This document shows positions 28,811-39,062 of a stretch of DNA of 64,000 nucleotides, one piece after another (positions within the stretch are counted from its first letter, which is position 1; each line of letters opens with the position of its first letter). The notes under the pieces were generated by a model. It had not been told where the DNA came from. It worked only from the letters and a program-made list of their open reading frames with translations, and made no database searches. The DNA comes from Phytophthora colocasiae (taxonomy: Eukaryota; Oomycota; Peronosporomycetes; Peronosporales; Peronosporaceae), in contig JAGKQI010000099.1 of assembly GCA_018806915.1 (NCBI GenBank), positions 744,001 to 808,000 of the forward strand, given 5' to 3'. Made by a program: the position numbers and the translations under genes.

Positions 28811-29922
28811 TCATAGATTCCATGACCGGTAGTAGTAGAATTCTTCGTCCGCCGTATCGTAGTCATTATCCCAGCCACTTCCGTCCGGCTCCGAGTTCGC
28901 ATAGTGTTCCTTCAGCACCAATTTGACGTTCTTGCCCCGCTCCCGTTGCGTGATTTTGAGGCGGAAGTTAACTTGGTTGCAGTTCGTAGGGACAGTCACC
29001 ACCAACTCGTCCTTGTCGACGTGGAACCGGCCGTGGTAGATACCCTTGCGTTGGTTGCGGATGTGCTGCTCTACTTCATGTGGCGGCTTGAACAGCATTC
29101 CGTACAGTACCGAGCCATCTCGTTGGAAAGAGAAGTAGCGGTAGTAGATGCATTTCAATATGGTGCCAGGCACGATATCTGTCCACATACTGAGCTCCGG
29201 TTTCTTGTAGTACGACACCTTAAGCCAGTAGAAGCCATTGTAGCGCACCCGGGGTCGCTCGTGGAACATGTCGAACCATGTGGGGAAGCGGCGAAGGCCG
29301 AACTTGTTGCGTGCTGCAGCAGCAGCAGCTTTAGGGTTCTGCACGGGAAAGATTCGGCGACAAAGAGCTTCGAAAAGCACCTCAGAGCGCGCCACTTGCA
29401 GCAACCTCTTGCACGTACACGTGCAGACTCCGATGGTATCTTCGTCCAGCCATTTGAGGATGTCAATGAGCAGAATATCCGCAAAATTGAGCAGCGTATG
29501 GTCCTCATTGGGGTCTTCTTCTTCTCCGTCTTCACTTGCGTCTACAGCCTTTTCGGTTGTCACTACATCATTGGAGGTAGAAGTGTAAGGAACTGTATCA
29601 TCGTCTTCGTCACTGTCGTCCGATGGCTGTTTCTCCTCTAATTCCAATCCGTTCGAGCTAATTCCAAGCTGTACTTGTTGGATTTGAGCTTGAATTCCTT
29701 GCTGACGTCGTTGCTGGTCCTCAGACTGTAGGATTTCGGCCATAAAGTCCGGTCTACAGTGGACAAACGTCAAAAACAGTTTAGAAGGCGGTTCTCGCGA
29801 GTTTTAAACCGAAATTTCTCGTGGAGACAGTACTCGAGAGACTCCTGAAGTGCCGCCTGAAGCGCTTCCTCGTCGGCATCGCGGTGGGCCGAGCCCTTCG
29901 CTCCTTCGCGGTGTGGGGCCAT
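28811..29922 (-). CDS. FBXO9: FBXO9-like F-box protein, two exons
   Basis: Proposed exons: 29922-29834 and 29753-28811, with an 80-nt intron (donor GTACTG, acceptor CTGTAG) and matching phase, giving 343 residues. The first exon adds DADEEALQAALQESLE, which looks like a ubiquitin-interacting motif; a start at 29773 without this exon is the alternative. An acidic region is followed by an F-box (about 120-165; LLNFADILLIDILKWLDEDT ... CKRLLQVA) and the FBXO9 core, WFDMFHERPRVRYNGFYWLK and IYYRYFSFQRDGSVLYGML. F-box proteins bring substrates to SCF ubiquitin ligases through SKP1. Head-to-head with the gene at 30111. Confidence 0.82.
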
Positions 29923-30110
29923 AAGCTGACAGCGATGCAGGAATTCCAATGGGAGCTGGAATCAGACGGTCACAGTGATTACCTGTAATATATAATATTA
30001 GATGTTGAAGGAACTTGTCAAGCGGCACGAACATTCCGAGACAGTTCTCCGTGGGCATTTTCCTAAACTTGATTTCATTATGGGGTTTATCTGACCAATG
30101 AGATGTGCAG
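29923..30110. promoter_or_regulatory. Shared intergenic region between two divergent genes
   Basis: Less than 190 bases separate the FBXO9-like start from the first clear exon of the FAM228-like gene. It may hold both promoters and a short first exon of the latter (an ATG at 30002 opens MLKELVKRHEHSE). Confidence 0.4.
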
Positions 30111-31302
30111 GCAGAAGTTGAAGTGGCATATCCTGCTAAGTACGAGTCAATTTTAGATCAGTATTGCTGCCAAGGACCTCAGTTCACAATGAGCATCCGC
30201 GTGCACAACGCTGAACACTTTGAGGAGCTTCGTCAAAGTGCTCTCAGCAACTCGTCTCTCCCTTCAAAGTACGTTGAAAGAGAAGTAATTTAAACCAACT
30301 CAACTTCTAAGTGTATTTTTTTTTCTTCTGATCTGTAGGATCTGTAGGTCACGCTCTACGTCGTCGCCTTCTCCAAATGTCAGCGGTAAAGTTTCAGGTT
30401 CAGCTCTATCGAAGGAGACGCACATGGTACGAATGGATCATTCTTAAGTTTGTAGATCTCAAATTGATTCTGTACTTCTGCAGAAACGGATGACTATGAA
30501 GCACGAGCTATACATGAGGGAGCAAGAAGCAATGAGGAAGAAACTTGCTGAGACTATTGCAGAAAATATCCAGCGACAGAAGAGCAAGAAAGAAGGTCAG
30601 TATCTCAAGCTACAGCAGGAAGTGGAGGACGGGAGGTTGCTCGCAAAGGAGCTCCACGAGAAACTGGAGCTGCAAAACCAGTCGAAAGCTCGTCAGTTTT
30701 CTCGTATGCATGAAGAATGGACCACTGATGTCTATCACAAGCTGAATGACCCCATTTTGGCCAAAGTTCAATCGATGGACGGAAAACAGCGAAGCGCTGA
30801 GAAGGCTGAAGCGTACCAAAAGTTCCTGGACATCACCAATAAAAAAGGAGGGCTCTTCCGCGACATCATCATTGAAAGCGAATATAACCCTCTCAATGAT
30901 GCAAAGTTCATCAACCACCGAGCTAAACTGGACGATCCGGTTAAGCGTGTGATGCGTCGACGCGAAGAGGAAGATTCAATTGCTCGAGACGGAGCTAATA
31001 TGTCGAACGAAAGTGGAGGAAAACGTTCGGTCTTGAACGAACAGTACGTCGGCCGTCCGGATAATCTGGATGTGAAATTGTGGTCCAAGGGCGTGTACGA
31101 GAGCACACCGTACGGTTATTTCCACAAGATGATGAACAGCACCGCCAGCTCCGAAGGCTCGAAAACCTACGCGTCACGTGTCAAGTTAGACCACTACAAC
31201 ATTGAAAAAGGATCTGAAGTCCTTCGCCAGGAGCTACCCAAGGGCAAACGCACTACTTTTGATGGACACAAAGTCCCTAAAACTACCATTCAAATTACGT
31301 AA
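30111..31302 (+). CDS. FAM228-like protein (spliced, first exon uncertain)
   Basis: Clear exons: 30111-30268, 30339-30426, 30484-31302, with GTACGT/GTACGA donors and TAG/CAG acceptors in consistent phase. The frame entering 30111 has no ATG of its own, and CAG precedes it, so an upstream coding exon is needed (possibly from the ATG at 30002). The C-terminal exon has a coiled-coil Lys/Glu-rich region followed by the recognisable part: EEWTTDVYHKLNDPI, YQKFLDITNKKGGLFRD, EYNPLNDAKF and LDDPVKR, which resemble FAM228 proteins. That family is little studied and linked to sperm or cilia expression; a flagellar role is inference. It ends 32 bases before the convergent WDR7-like gene. Confidence 0.65.
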
Positions 31303-31334
31303 GTTGAGCGAACATAGGATCTTTTAGTGGTACT

Positions 31335-34300
31335 TTACAGCAGAAACTGCACCTGACTAGCGTCCTCTCTTGTAAGACGCAAGATGTGCTTGGGCTGCTC
31401 TGAATTGCTGTTGGTCTCTCCTGGGTTGTCTTTGCGTGTGAGAAAGTGGAAGCGACAGGTCTGGATGATCTGCTTCAACCCTGCACTCGCGCCTCCGGTG
31501 GAAGACGGTGCCCCTCCATTGAGACTCTCCTTCAGTGCTGCCAACTTGTGCTCTTTCAGACAGGACTGGTGCATCTTCAACATACCGCCAAACAGCCCAG
31601 CATTGCCACTATTCCACCATCGGACACTTCCATCTCGAGCTGCATAGGACACGAGAACTTGGCCATCGGATCGGAAGCGAACGGCTGAGACTGCAGACGC
31701 ATGGCCGTCCAGAACGCGCCACTTTGTAGCAGTGCGTAAGTCGTAGATGACGATCACAGCCTCCATGGTACCCAGTGCGAGTCGCTGCGTCTCCTTGTGG
31801 AAATCCACCATTGGAAATCTACGCACGAGGCCGTGCAGACAGCGAGTACTCAGCGGGAGACAACGACGACGACGTTCAGGCTTCGTTGGGTCCAGACACG
31901 CCATAACAGTGTCCACAAAAGCTGGTAGATGTCGACACATGAGCAGGTAGTGCGTGTTGATTAGCTCCATCATGAACAGGAGAATACTCTCGTGAAATCC
32001 TGCAGGGCGGTCGTGGTTGTGCATCTCTTGTTGCAATAGCCCAAGCACGAAGGCAGACTCGTAAGCGCCAACTTCCACCAGTAAACTCATCGCTGCGTTG
32101 CTGCCTCCAGTTCCACCTTCGTTGAAATTAGCTAAAGAACCTCCAGGGCCAGGATTAAACTCCTCTCCACCTTCGTTCTCAGCTGTCCGTTGCTTCTCAC
32201 GCATGTCAATTAGTAAGAGTTGGACAATGAGCGAAGACAAGTCCACAAGGTGTGGTCGGAAAAGCATCAACCCTTTTGTAAGTAGCTCAGCAGACACTGA
32301 CGCCACAAACCGTTCAGAAGACTTCAATAGGAACACCAAAACATCGCAAACTTCGCGGGCACCCACTGGGGAGATTTCACCAGGGAAGTACGTGCCAATC
32401 ATACTCATCAACAGCACTAGCGAACCCAGACGTTCCACCACGAGAGAGAATGACATTATAGCGGAATCACCAGCGCTAGCACCAGTAGAATTCCCACCGG
32501 AAATATTCCCTCCACTGGGTTGAGAAGTTGAGCTGGACCCACCACTTGCTCCGACGCTTCCCACAGTTCCAAGGAAAGAGCTGCCTGTCTCCGTCTCCAA
32601 ACGCACCATTTCCCAATGGAGTTTGGCAGAATATTCAGCCGACAGAATGCTCCTTTCAGCTGCGGGAAGACGCTTGATCACTCCACTTAATAACGTTCGT
32701 GCCGCAAGCTGAATATACTCACATGAGTCAAAGCCAAAAGCTGCAAGTTCCTCTAGAGCTGGTTCCCGGAATTGATCCACGCACTCCGGCAGGACAACCG
32801 AGTGTTGTGTGATCAGCTGGCTCCAGAGAACTTGGAATTCTTCCTTGTTGGCTGGTGACAGACTGCCGTTGCCACTTCTAGGATGTCTAAACTCCATGCA
32901 ACTCATGCAAAGCGATACAACGCCAAGAGCCACGCTAGCCGACAAAGCGGACGAGTGTTGCCAATTTCGGGCGAAAGCAGGCACAGCAGACGCCACCGAA
33001 TCGTCCAGATCACGAGGGGACTCAACTGATTGCGCAGGCGTAACAATTGGAGTAGTCCATGGCACTGGAATGGTCAGGGCCCCCGAAATGAAGTCTTGAA
33101 GAGCACACGAGTACAGCGCATGTGCTGGTTCCAGACCTAAAATGGCTTGACACGAGTGATCAATAGCCGGAGTCACGCCCCACGAAAGCAGCAGAGACAG
33201 CATGAACAGCTCCATCGAGCCTGTCGCATACACTGAAGGAGGAGTTAACTGCAGATCGATATCCCCCGAATTGACAGCAGAGAAGGAAGAATGGTAACTT
33301 GCCCAGTTCTTCTTGAGCTGTTCTGCGCTTCGTAAGACGCCGAACTCAATGAGTTGCAACGATGCATTCCCAATAAATAACGTGGAGTTTTCAACGAGAG
33401 AACAACCAACAGAAGTAGCCTTTTCAGCTGACGCATTTCCACCCCCGTAGAGTAACGCAACCGGAATCGTACGTTCCAGAATCCCAGTATCGATGCTCCA
33501 TACATAAACCATCAGATCTTCGCACTCGACGTGGAGTAAGCCACGTTCCAGATGCCAGTCGAGATTGCAGATTCGATCTCCATGTTCTGAAAGCTGTAGA
33601 ACACATTCCCACTGGACATTGCAGCAATCAAGTGTACGTTGGCTGTGGGAGTACTGAGGAGCGTAAATAACGATCTTGTGGTCGATCCCCACCGTAGCTA
33701 CCAATCTGTCCGGGTACTTAGCGTCCCAATCCTCAGCACCTCGTTTCAGCGGTGAGATACTGATTTGTTGAATGGCGCCGCGGTGGTTGCGAAACTTCTG
33801 TAGGATTCGCGCTTGGTGCTGGATTAATCCGTCGGCCGAACTACGCCCACTAGAACGATAGACAAGCAACTCGATCACGCGGAGAACACCATCTGTGCCT
33901 CCACTAAACACCATGAACTTAATTGAAGGCTGGGAGACGCTACAACTTGAGTTGTTACTCAGGTAAGATCCAGACGACGTGTCAATCGTTAGGGAACTGC
34001 GAGACGTTTGTTCTCCGCTTTGTCTTGGGTGAGGGAAACGAAAGTTGTAGAACAGATTCTTCTCGGTTGCAAAATACGATTCCTCCACGGTGGGCTGACT
34101 TGGGTTAGTGGTCGAAGATGATGCAGTAGGCTCTACTCCCCAATAACAGTGCGCAAGTGCAGTCACTCGTCCAGAATGACAGGATAATCTTGTCGCTGTA
34201 TCTCTCACTGTACCGTCAGCTCTGTTCGGCAAGTGTTCTTGGCTTAGCAGTCCAATATAAAGCGTTCCATCTGAAAACCCTTTGGCGATAATGGGTATAT

Positions 34301-36623
34301 CAAGTAAATAACGGTAGGATACGAGTTCTGCTATCCTCTGTTCACCATCAACTGCATCAGGTTGACCAGGCTCACCTCCAGATCCTGACACTTCACCTCG
34401 TCCAGTTAATGCACTGGCCAAAACATTGGTAGCTATAACTGCAGCAGCGATTGAATTTCCTCCTGCTGCGTTTGACTGTGCGTCGTTTAGCACTTTCTGG
34501 CGCTTGCGACGTCTTCCTGCTCTCCGAACTACCTCGTACATCGAAGATGCTTGGCTGTCATCTCTTCCGAGGATAAAATGGGTTAAGCAACCACGATGCT
34601 GGGACGAAATACTCGCCTTGTCGTCGTTCTTTCCATGAGCAGCAATTACTGCGGCCTCGAATCCATCCATAAGGGAGTGGAAACGTACCCGTTCCCTTGG
34701 AATCGCCCTCGACACCATAATGTTCCCCTTGTTTGGCGACATCAAGCGCGTCGGAGACGGCATTCGTACTACTGGTATTGTCCAAAGTCCAAGTGTTCCA
34801 CGGTGGCACATGTGAACGACCTCCAAATTCAAGTCTGAGACTACTGAACCTGTCTTCATACAGGCTGTATATCCGGCTTGTTGTCGTCTCCCGGTCAGCG
34901 AAGTCACTGAGTTTCTGGCTTTTGTCTGCTGACATTTATCCTTGTGCACTAGGAGATCGCAACACTTACATCGATCCATCGAAGTGACGTACATGGCTTT
35001 GTCAATGACACGCAGCACTTTCGAGTCCGAGCGGGGTACCAATTGATCTTGATCTTTTGTGAAAATAAAGAACTTCCCAGCAGGATCCGCTGATGGTTCT
35101 GTCATCATAAACTGGAAAACTTGTCCAGTATTCGTCCACAACACAACGCTTCCATCTTTTAAAAACTCGCCGTTCTCCCAAAACACAGTTCCACACTCCC
35201 CACCAGCATCGGAGTTAGTAAGGTTTTTGCTACCGTAAGAAGTAGTTGCCTGCTTTACAAACTCTGAAGGTGCAATGCGACAGCTACCAACGCCTGTGTT
35301 TGGCCTTGTCTTCGAAAACAATCCATCACCTATCTGGCCGTCACTGCGTGTATCCAACGGGCACAACCACGCTCGTTCGAGCACAACGAACTTCGTTTTC
35401 CAGATAAGAAGCACGAGGGAAGAGTCTCCAGAAATATGCACAGACAGTGGGAAGTAGCTGTTCTTGATAGAGCCCATGAGAGCAGTCTGCGGGTTCATGT
35501 TGTCTCCGTCTTTTAACGATGTACTTTGCGAGCACGTAATATCCTCCGCTTGATCAGCCCACGAGATAACCCAACTACTGCGCTGCACCCATCGAAATCC
35601 CCACGCCACACTTGCCGAACCACCACCTTCAATAACTCCGACAGGGGTTCCACTGGTAGATCCTCTCGGCTGCGTCCACAAAAAACATTTTACAAGTCCC
35701 TCTGCTCCAAGCGAAAGCACTACTGCGTCCCACCGTTGTGTACTCTGTTCTGTAGCTCCACTGGATGGCAAAAAAGTAGCGATCCGCCTCGAATCGGGTG
35801 AACCAACGAGCGACTGTCGAGATGGAGACATTCGACCACTTGCCGACGAGTTCTCAGCCACAATCTCCTTCGAAGCCCCGTAACTTGTATCAATTCCCGA
35901 ACCACTACTCGAACGTATCAGCCTCGGTCTTGGCGATTTTGGACGTGGCGTCTGCAGCTCTCCAACCGCGAGACTTCGTCGAATCTGTTCCTGTGCAGTG
36001 TCCATACAGTACAACAGCTGCATCCTCCACGTATCCAGCACCATGAGCCTTGATTCCTCGCTCACAACCACAGCAAAACGTCTGTTACAAAGCATCTCAA
36101 GACCTAGTAATGGTGCCAGCTCCTTCGCCAATGACGCGTTGGCTTCGGCACAAGCTCCGTTGGGCAGTTGCCACCGAGCCAAAGCTCCATCTCTTGTAGC
36201 TGAAATCAGTGTACTCTGTCCCCACTCATCTGTTCCACTCACAATTCCCACAACAGGATGTCCGCCTCCTTCACTTCCGGGGAAAACGAGCATATTCACT
36301 TGAGCTACAGCGTCCATCTCGAACCTCCAGTAGAGCACAACTCCGTCTACCGTCCCTGCAAAGACACACAATTGTGTACGAGTGTCTGTATCGTAGTCTC
36401 GCTCATTATTCACTTCTCTGTCTTCCTCAGTGGCCAAAGTGGACGAGTTCTGGCTCGGTTGGGAGATCGGTAGCTGGAGGACATGCAGACATGACACTTC
36501 CACCTGCGGAGGCTCATTCCACAGCACAAGAGGGACAACTACGTCCTTCCCCGATGCATAATGTTGCTGGCGGACGTCTCTAGCACCCACTTGTGTCCTC
36601 CAGGGCGTTGTCTTCCGCGCCAT
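31335..36623 (-). CDS. WDR7: WDR7/rabconnectin-3 beta-like WD40 protein
   Basis: An uninterrupted 1762-residue frame. WD40-type repeats lie at the N terminus (about 40-220; CVFAGTVDGVVLYWRF, LISATRDGALARWQL), in the middle (about 700-1080) and at the C terminus (about 1650-1715; LALGTMEAVIVIYDLRTATKWRVLDGH, with SVRWWN). A helical region lies between about 1150 and 1600. The end matches the pattern of WDR7. With rabconnectin-3 alpha, WDR7 regulates assembly and activity of the vacuolar proton ATPase. Low-complexity Ser/Gly inserts are present. A piece of this gene (35735-36135) was copied to 38427-38805. No intron seen. Confidence 0.82.
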   Translation of the reverse strand: MARKTTPWRTQVGARDVRQQHYASGKDVVVPLVLWNEPPQVEVSCLHVLQLPISQPSQNSSTLATEEDREVNNERDYDTDTRTQLCVFAGTVDGVVLYWRFEMDAVAQVNMLVFPGSEGGGHPVVGIVSGTDEWGQSTLISATRDGALARWQLPNGACAEANASLAKELAPLLGLEMLCNRRFAVVVSEESRLMVLDTWRMQLLYCMDTAQEQIRRSLAVGELQTPRPKSPRPRLIRSSSGSGIDTSYGASKEIVAENSSASGRMSPSRQSLVGSPDSRRIATFLPSSGATEQSTQRWDAVVLSLGAEGLVKCFLWTQPRGSTSGTPVGVIEGGGSASVAWGFRWVQRSSWVISWADQAEDITCSQSTSLKDGDNMNPQTALMGSIKNSYFPLSVHISGDSSLVLLIWKTKFVVLERAWLCPLDTRSDGQIGDGLFSKTRPNTGVGSCRIAPSEFVKQATTSYGSKNLTNSDAGGECGTVFWENGEFLKDGSVVLWTNTGQVFQFMMTEPSADPAGKFFIFTKDQDQLVPRSDSKVLRVIDKAMYVTSMDRCKCCDLLVHKDKCQQTKARNSVTSLTGRRQQAGYTACMKTGSVVSDLNLEVVHMCHRGTLGLWTIPVVRMPSPTRLMSPNKGNIMVSRAIPRERVRFHSLMDGFEAAVIAAHGKNDDKASISSQHRGCLTHFILGRDDSQASSMYEVVRRAGRRRKRQKVLNDAQSNAAGGNSIAAAVIATNVLASALTGRGEVSGSGGEPGQPDAVDGEQRIAELVSYRYLLDIPIIAKGFSDGTLYIGLLSQEHLPNRADGTVRDTATRLSCHSGRVTALAHCYWGVEPTASSSTTNPSQPTVEESYFATEKNLFYNFRFPHPRQSGEQTSRSSLTIDTSSGSYLSNNSSCSVSQPSIKFMVFSGGTDGVLRVIELLVYRSSGRSSADGLIQHQARILQKFRNHRGAIQQISISPLKRGAEDWDAKYPDRLVATVGIDHKIVIYAPQYSHSQRTLDCCNVQWECVLQLSEHGDRICNLDWHLERGLLHVECEDLMVYVWSIDTGILERTIPVALLYGGGNASAEKATSVGCSLVENSTLFIGNASLQLIEFGVLRSAEQLKKNWASYHSSFSAVNSGDIDLQLTPPSVYATGSMELFMLSLLLSWGVTPAIDHSCQAILGLEPAHALYSCALQDFISGALTIPVPWTTPIVTPAQSVESPRDLDDSVASAVPAFARNWQHSSALSASVALGVVSLCMSCMEFRHPRSGNGSLSPANKEEFQVLWSQLITQHSVVLPECVDQFREPALEELAAFGFDSCEYIQLAARTLLSGVIKRLPAAERSILSAEYSAKLHWEMVRLETETGSSFLGTVGSVGASGGSSSTSQPSGGNISGGNSTGASAGDSAIMSFSLVVERLGSLVLLMSMIGTYFPGEISPVGAREVCDVLVFLLKSSERFVASVSAELLTKGLMLFRPHLVDLSSLIVQLLLIDMREKQRTAENEGGEEFNPGPGGSLANFNEGGTGGSNAAMSLLVEVGAYESAFVLGLLQQEMHNHDRPAGFHESILLFMMELINTHYLLMCRHLPAFVDTVMACLDPTKPERRRRCLPLSTRCLHGLVRRFPMVDFHKETQRLALGTMEAVIVIYDLRTATKWRVLDGHASAVSAVRFRSDGQVLVSYAARDGSVRWWNSGNAGLFGGMLKMHQSCLKEHKLAALKESLNGGAPSSTGGASAGLKQIIQTCRFHFLTRKDNPGETNSNSEQPKHILRLTREDASQVQFLL

Positions 36624-37041
36624 ACAGGCACTTGTACTGATTTTGGTATGGTCTCACTTGGATACAAATAGTGAAGCCTACAGAGAGATTCAACGAGTCG
36701 GACGAGGTGCAACAGATAAAGAAAATGTAGGAGTAGCTTGTACAATAAGTTTGATATGGATAGAGCACGTTGGGGAGATGCAGTAGGCAACGAGGATCCC
36801 CCTTCGACCTGCTTGAAGCGACGCCCCCACTTTATGACTTAAAAATGATAGTGGGATTAAGTACGATCTCTTAAGTACGCATACAGTCACTGTATACGTG
36901 TTACAGTGTATAGTTAGTAAGTTGACGTGAATGCTTTTGCAGTGATTCTAAAGTGATGGACACTATCGACTTGGTGTCTCTCGCCCATCAGATTGTGTGT
37001 GGAAGGAAAAAATAAATGTAGTGCTCGCCTGACTTTGGAGC
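36624..37041. other. Divergent intergenic region
   Basis: About 420 bases between the WDR7-like start and the glycine-rich gene leader. From about 36950 it matches, inverted, the sequence upstream of the gene at 22374 and, directly, that upstream of 39063. Confidence 0.7.
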
Positions 37042-37057
37042 TCTCACTTTCGGATTT
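37042..37057 (+). promoter_or_regulatory. Promoter core of glycine-rich gene (37122-37601)
   Basis: TCTCACTTTCGGATTT, identical to the other three family members, lies 80 bases before the ATG. Confidence 0.6.
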
Positions 37058-37121
37058 CCCGTTTGCCACTCAAGTCTTCACTTCGACAACCAAGCTCCAC
37101 TCTCTCACTCTCTCTCAAGCC

Positions 37122-37601
37122 ATGACAACTCGACTCACACTCGTTCTCACGGTGTTCGGTTTCATCAGTGGCGCTGTGTTCGCTCAAGGTCCTCGTGGTC
37201 CTGGTCGGATGGGCCCCATGACTCGACCACGTGAGCAGTTTGGCGGTGCTGGCGGCATGAACGGATTCGGTGGAGGTGCCAACGGCTTCGGCGGAGGTAT
37301 GGGCGGCTTTGGAGGAGCTGGTGGCGGTGGTCTTAATCAATTCGGAGCTGGCGCAGGTGGTGCTGGTGGCTTTGGAGCTGGCAACCAACTCGGCGTTGGG
37401 GGAGGCAACGGAGGATTGGGCGGGCTCGGTGGACGCTTTGGAGGAACCAACGGCGCTGGAGGCCTCGGAGGCGCGAACAGTGGAGATTTCGGAGCTGGTG
37501 GAGGCGTGAACTCGCTCGGTGCTCGAGGATTCAGTGGTGGTCAGGGCGTGACTGGCCAATTTGGCGGAATGGGCCAAGCTGCTGCTGGTGATGATCAGTA
37601 G
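37122..37601 (+). CDS. Secreted glycine-rich protein, short form
   Basis: The 159-residue product is collinear with the minus-strand gene at 24029. It differs at scattered sites (for example GVGGGNGGLGG in place of GFGGASGGLGG) and ends GQAAAGDDQ. It has the same signal peptide. Its 3' flank is the inverted counterpart of the region right of 23580. Confidence 0.82.
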   Translation: MTTRLTLVLTVFGFISGAVFAQGPRGPGRMGPMTRPREQFGGAGGMNGFGGGANGFGGGMGGFGGAGGGGLNQFGAGAGGAGGFGAGNQLGVGGGNGGLGGLGGRFGGTNGAGGLGGANSGDFGAGGGVNSLGARGFSGGQGVTGQFGGMGQAAAGDDQ

Positions 37602-37648
37602 TTGTATCCCTTTTGTGCTCCTTTCATTTAGCGAACAGCATATAGTAA

Positions 37649-37901
37649 GAGCATCTCCACTGGTAGGACTTATTTTTCAGTCTCACTTGTTTTATGATAA
37701 GCCTATGTAGGATCGTTGTTTTTTTTTCTTCGTATAAAATCACCATACTGGAATCAAGTCAAAACCAAATAGGATCCAAATCTTAGACCCGACTGGTTAA
37801 CTCTTTGCAACCTACCGGTGGGGGCTTCAAGTCTTTTGTGCGATCTAAGCGCGTTACTTTTAAGATAAAACCCTGTTTGAGACCTGCCGGTGGAGATGCT
37901 T
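37649..37901. mobile_element. MITE copy 2, opposite orientation to copy 1
   Basis: It starts GAGCATCTCCACTGG and ends in the inverse, flanked by TAA (37646-37648 and 37902-37904). It is the counterpart of 23708-23981, about 20 bases shorter in its interior. Confidence 0.82.
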
Positions 37902-38285
37902 TAAGCAAAGAATGCAACGAATATTTGACTTCTACGAGCCGTTTACATTGAATTGACTTGTTGCTGATACCTGTAAAGAAGATGCACGTCGAGTACTACG
38001 TATCCAGCACCACGAGCCTTGACCCCTCACTCACAACCACAGCAATGTCAATTAGGTGGATGATCTTCGTCATGTGATCGTTTTGCAAAACCAGACAAAC
38101 CAACCTTCATCTTGAAGGCGTCACCGACAGCGTTCTGCATCTTCTTTACAGGTAATAGTTGATCCTAGTCGCCTAGGATGGTCATGGCGAGATCGTCGTC
38201 CACGTCGTAGCATTGGCTAATCAGCAACAAGTCAATTCATTGTAAACGGTTCGTAGAAGTCAAATTCGTTGCATTCTTCCGCTTA
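37902..38285. other. Rearranged duplicate of glycine-rich intergenic sequence
   Basis: 37902-37985 is the inverse of sequence left of 23708, while 38046-38285 repeats the 23520-23707 sequence in the direct orientation. A 60-bp scrap at about 37985-38045 matches the WDR7-like gene near 36030. No gene. Confidence 0.7.
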
Positions 38286-38405
38286 GAGCATCTCCATCGG
38301 CAGGTCTCAAACAGTGTTTTATCTTAAAAGTAACGCGCTTAGATCGCACAAAAGACTTAAAGCCCCCACCGGTAGGTCGCAAAGAGAGGTTTAGCTTCAG
38401 TCGAG
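38286..38405. mobile_element. MITE copy 3, truncated
   Basis: It starts GAGCATCTCCATCGG after TTA and matches the left 120 bases of 23708-23981, then stops near 38405 where WDR7-derived sequence begins. Confidence 0.75.
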
Positions 38406-38426
38406 TCATGTTGTTGCTCATCCACG

Positions 38427-38805
38427 TCGAGTACTCTGTCCTGTCGTTCTACTGGATAGCAAAAAAGTAGCGATCCGCCTCGAATCGGGTGAACCAACGA
38501 GCGACTGTCGAGATGGAGACATTCGACCACTTGCCGACGAATTCTCAGCCACAATCTCGTTCGAAGCCCCGTAACTTGTATCAATTCCCGAACCACTACT
38601 CGAACGTACCAGCCTCGGTCTTGGCGATTTTGGATGTGGCGTCTGCAGTTCTCCAACCACTAGAGTTCGTCGAATATGTTCGAGTGTCCATACAGTACAA
38701 CAGCTGCATCCTCCACGTATCCAGCACCATGAGCCTTGATTCCTCACTCACAACCACAGCAATGCGCAAATCTCGAGGCCCAGAAGTGGGGTCAGCTCCT
38801 TCGTC
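38427..38805 (-). pseudogene. Fragment copied from the WDR7-like gene
   Basis: The minus-strand frame contains VGELQTPHPKSPRPRLVRSS, SGRMSPSRQSLVGSPDSRR and neighbours. These match the WDR7-like protein from about residue 163 to 290 (genomic 35735-36135), with small deletions at the edges. It keeps the parent's orientation but lacks everything else, so it is a duplicated gene piece. Confidence 0.88.
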
Positions 38806-38982
38806 AAGCGTTCCAACGTTCCGTTAAGTGCGTTCCATTAAGTGGATGAAAACGAAGTTGAAGTGAAAGTTTTTGAACCATGGAGAGACGTGAATTAAGT
38901 GATGGACACTATCGACTTGGTGTCTCTCGCCCATCAATTGTGTGTGGAAGGAATAAATGTAGTGCTCGCCTGACTTTGGAGC

Positions 38983-38998
38983 TCTCACTTTCGGATTT
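38983..38998 (+). promoter_or_regulatory. Promoter core of glycine-rich gene (39063-39911)
   Basis: TCTCACTTTCGGATTT, identical in the family, lies 80 bases before the ATG, followed by a CT-rich leader. Confidence 0.6.
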
Positions 38999-39062
38999 CC
39001 CGTTTGCCACTCAAGTCTTCACTTCAACAACCAAGCTCCACTCTCTCACTCTCTCTCAAGCC

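Noticed and set aside
28904..29641. 245-codon plus-strand frame
   Set aside because: Opposite strand of the F-box gene, which has recognisable F-box and FBXO9 motifs.
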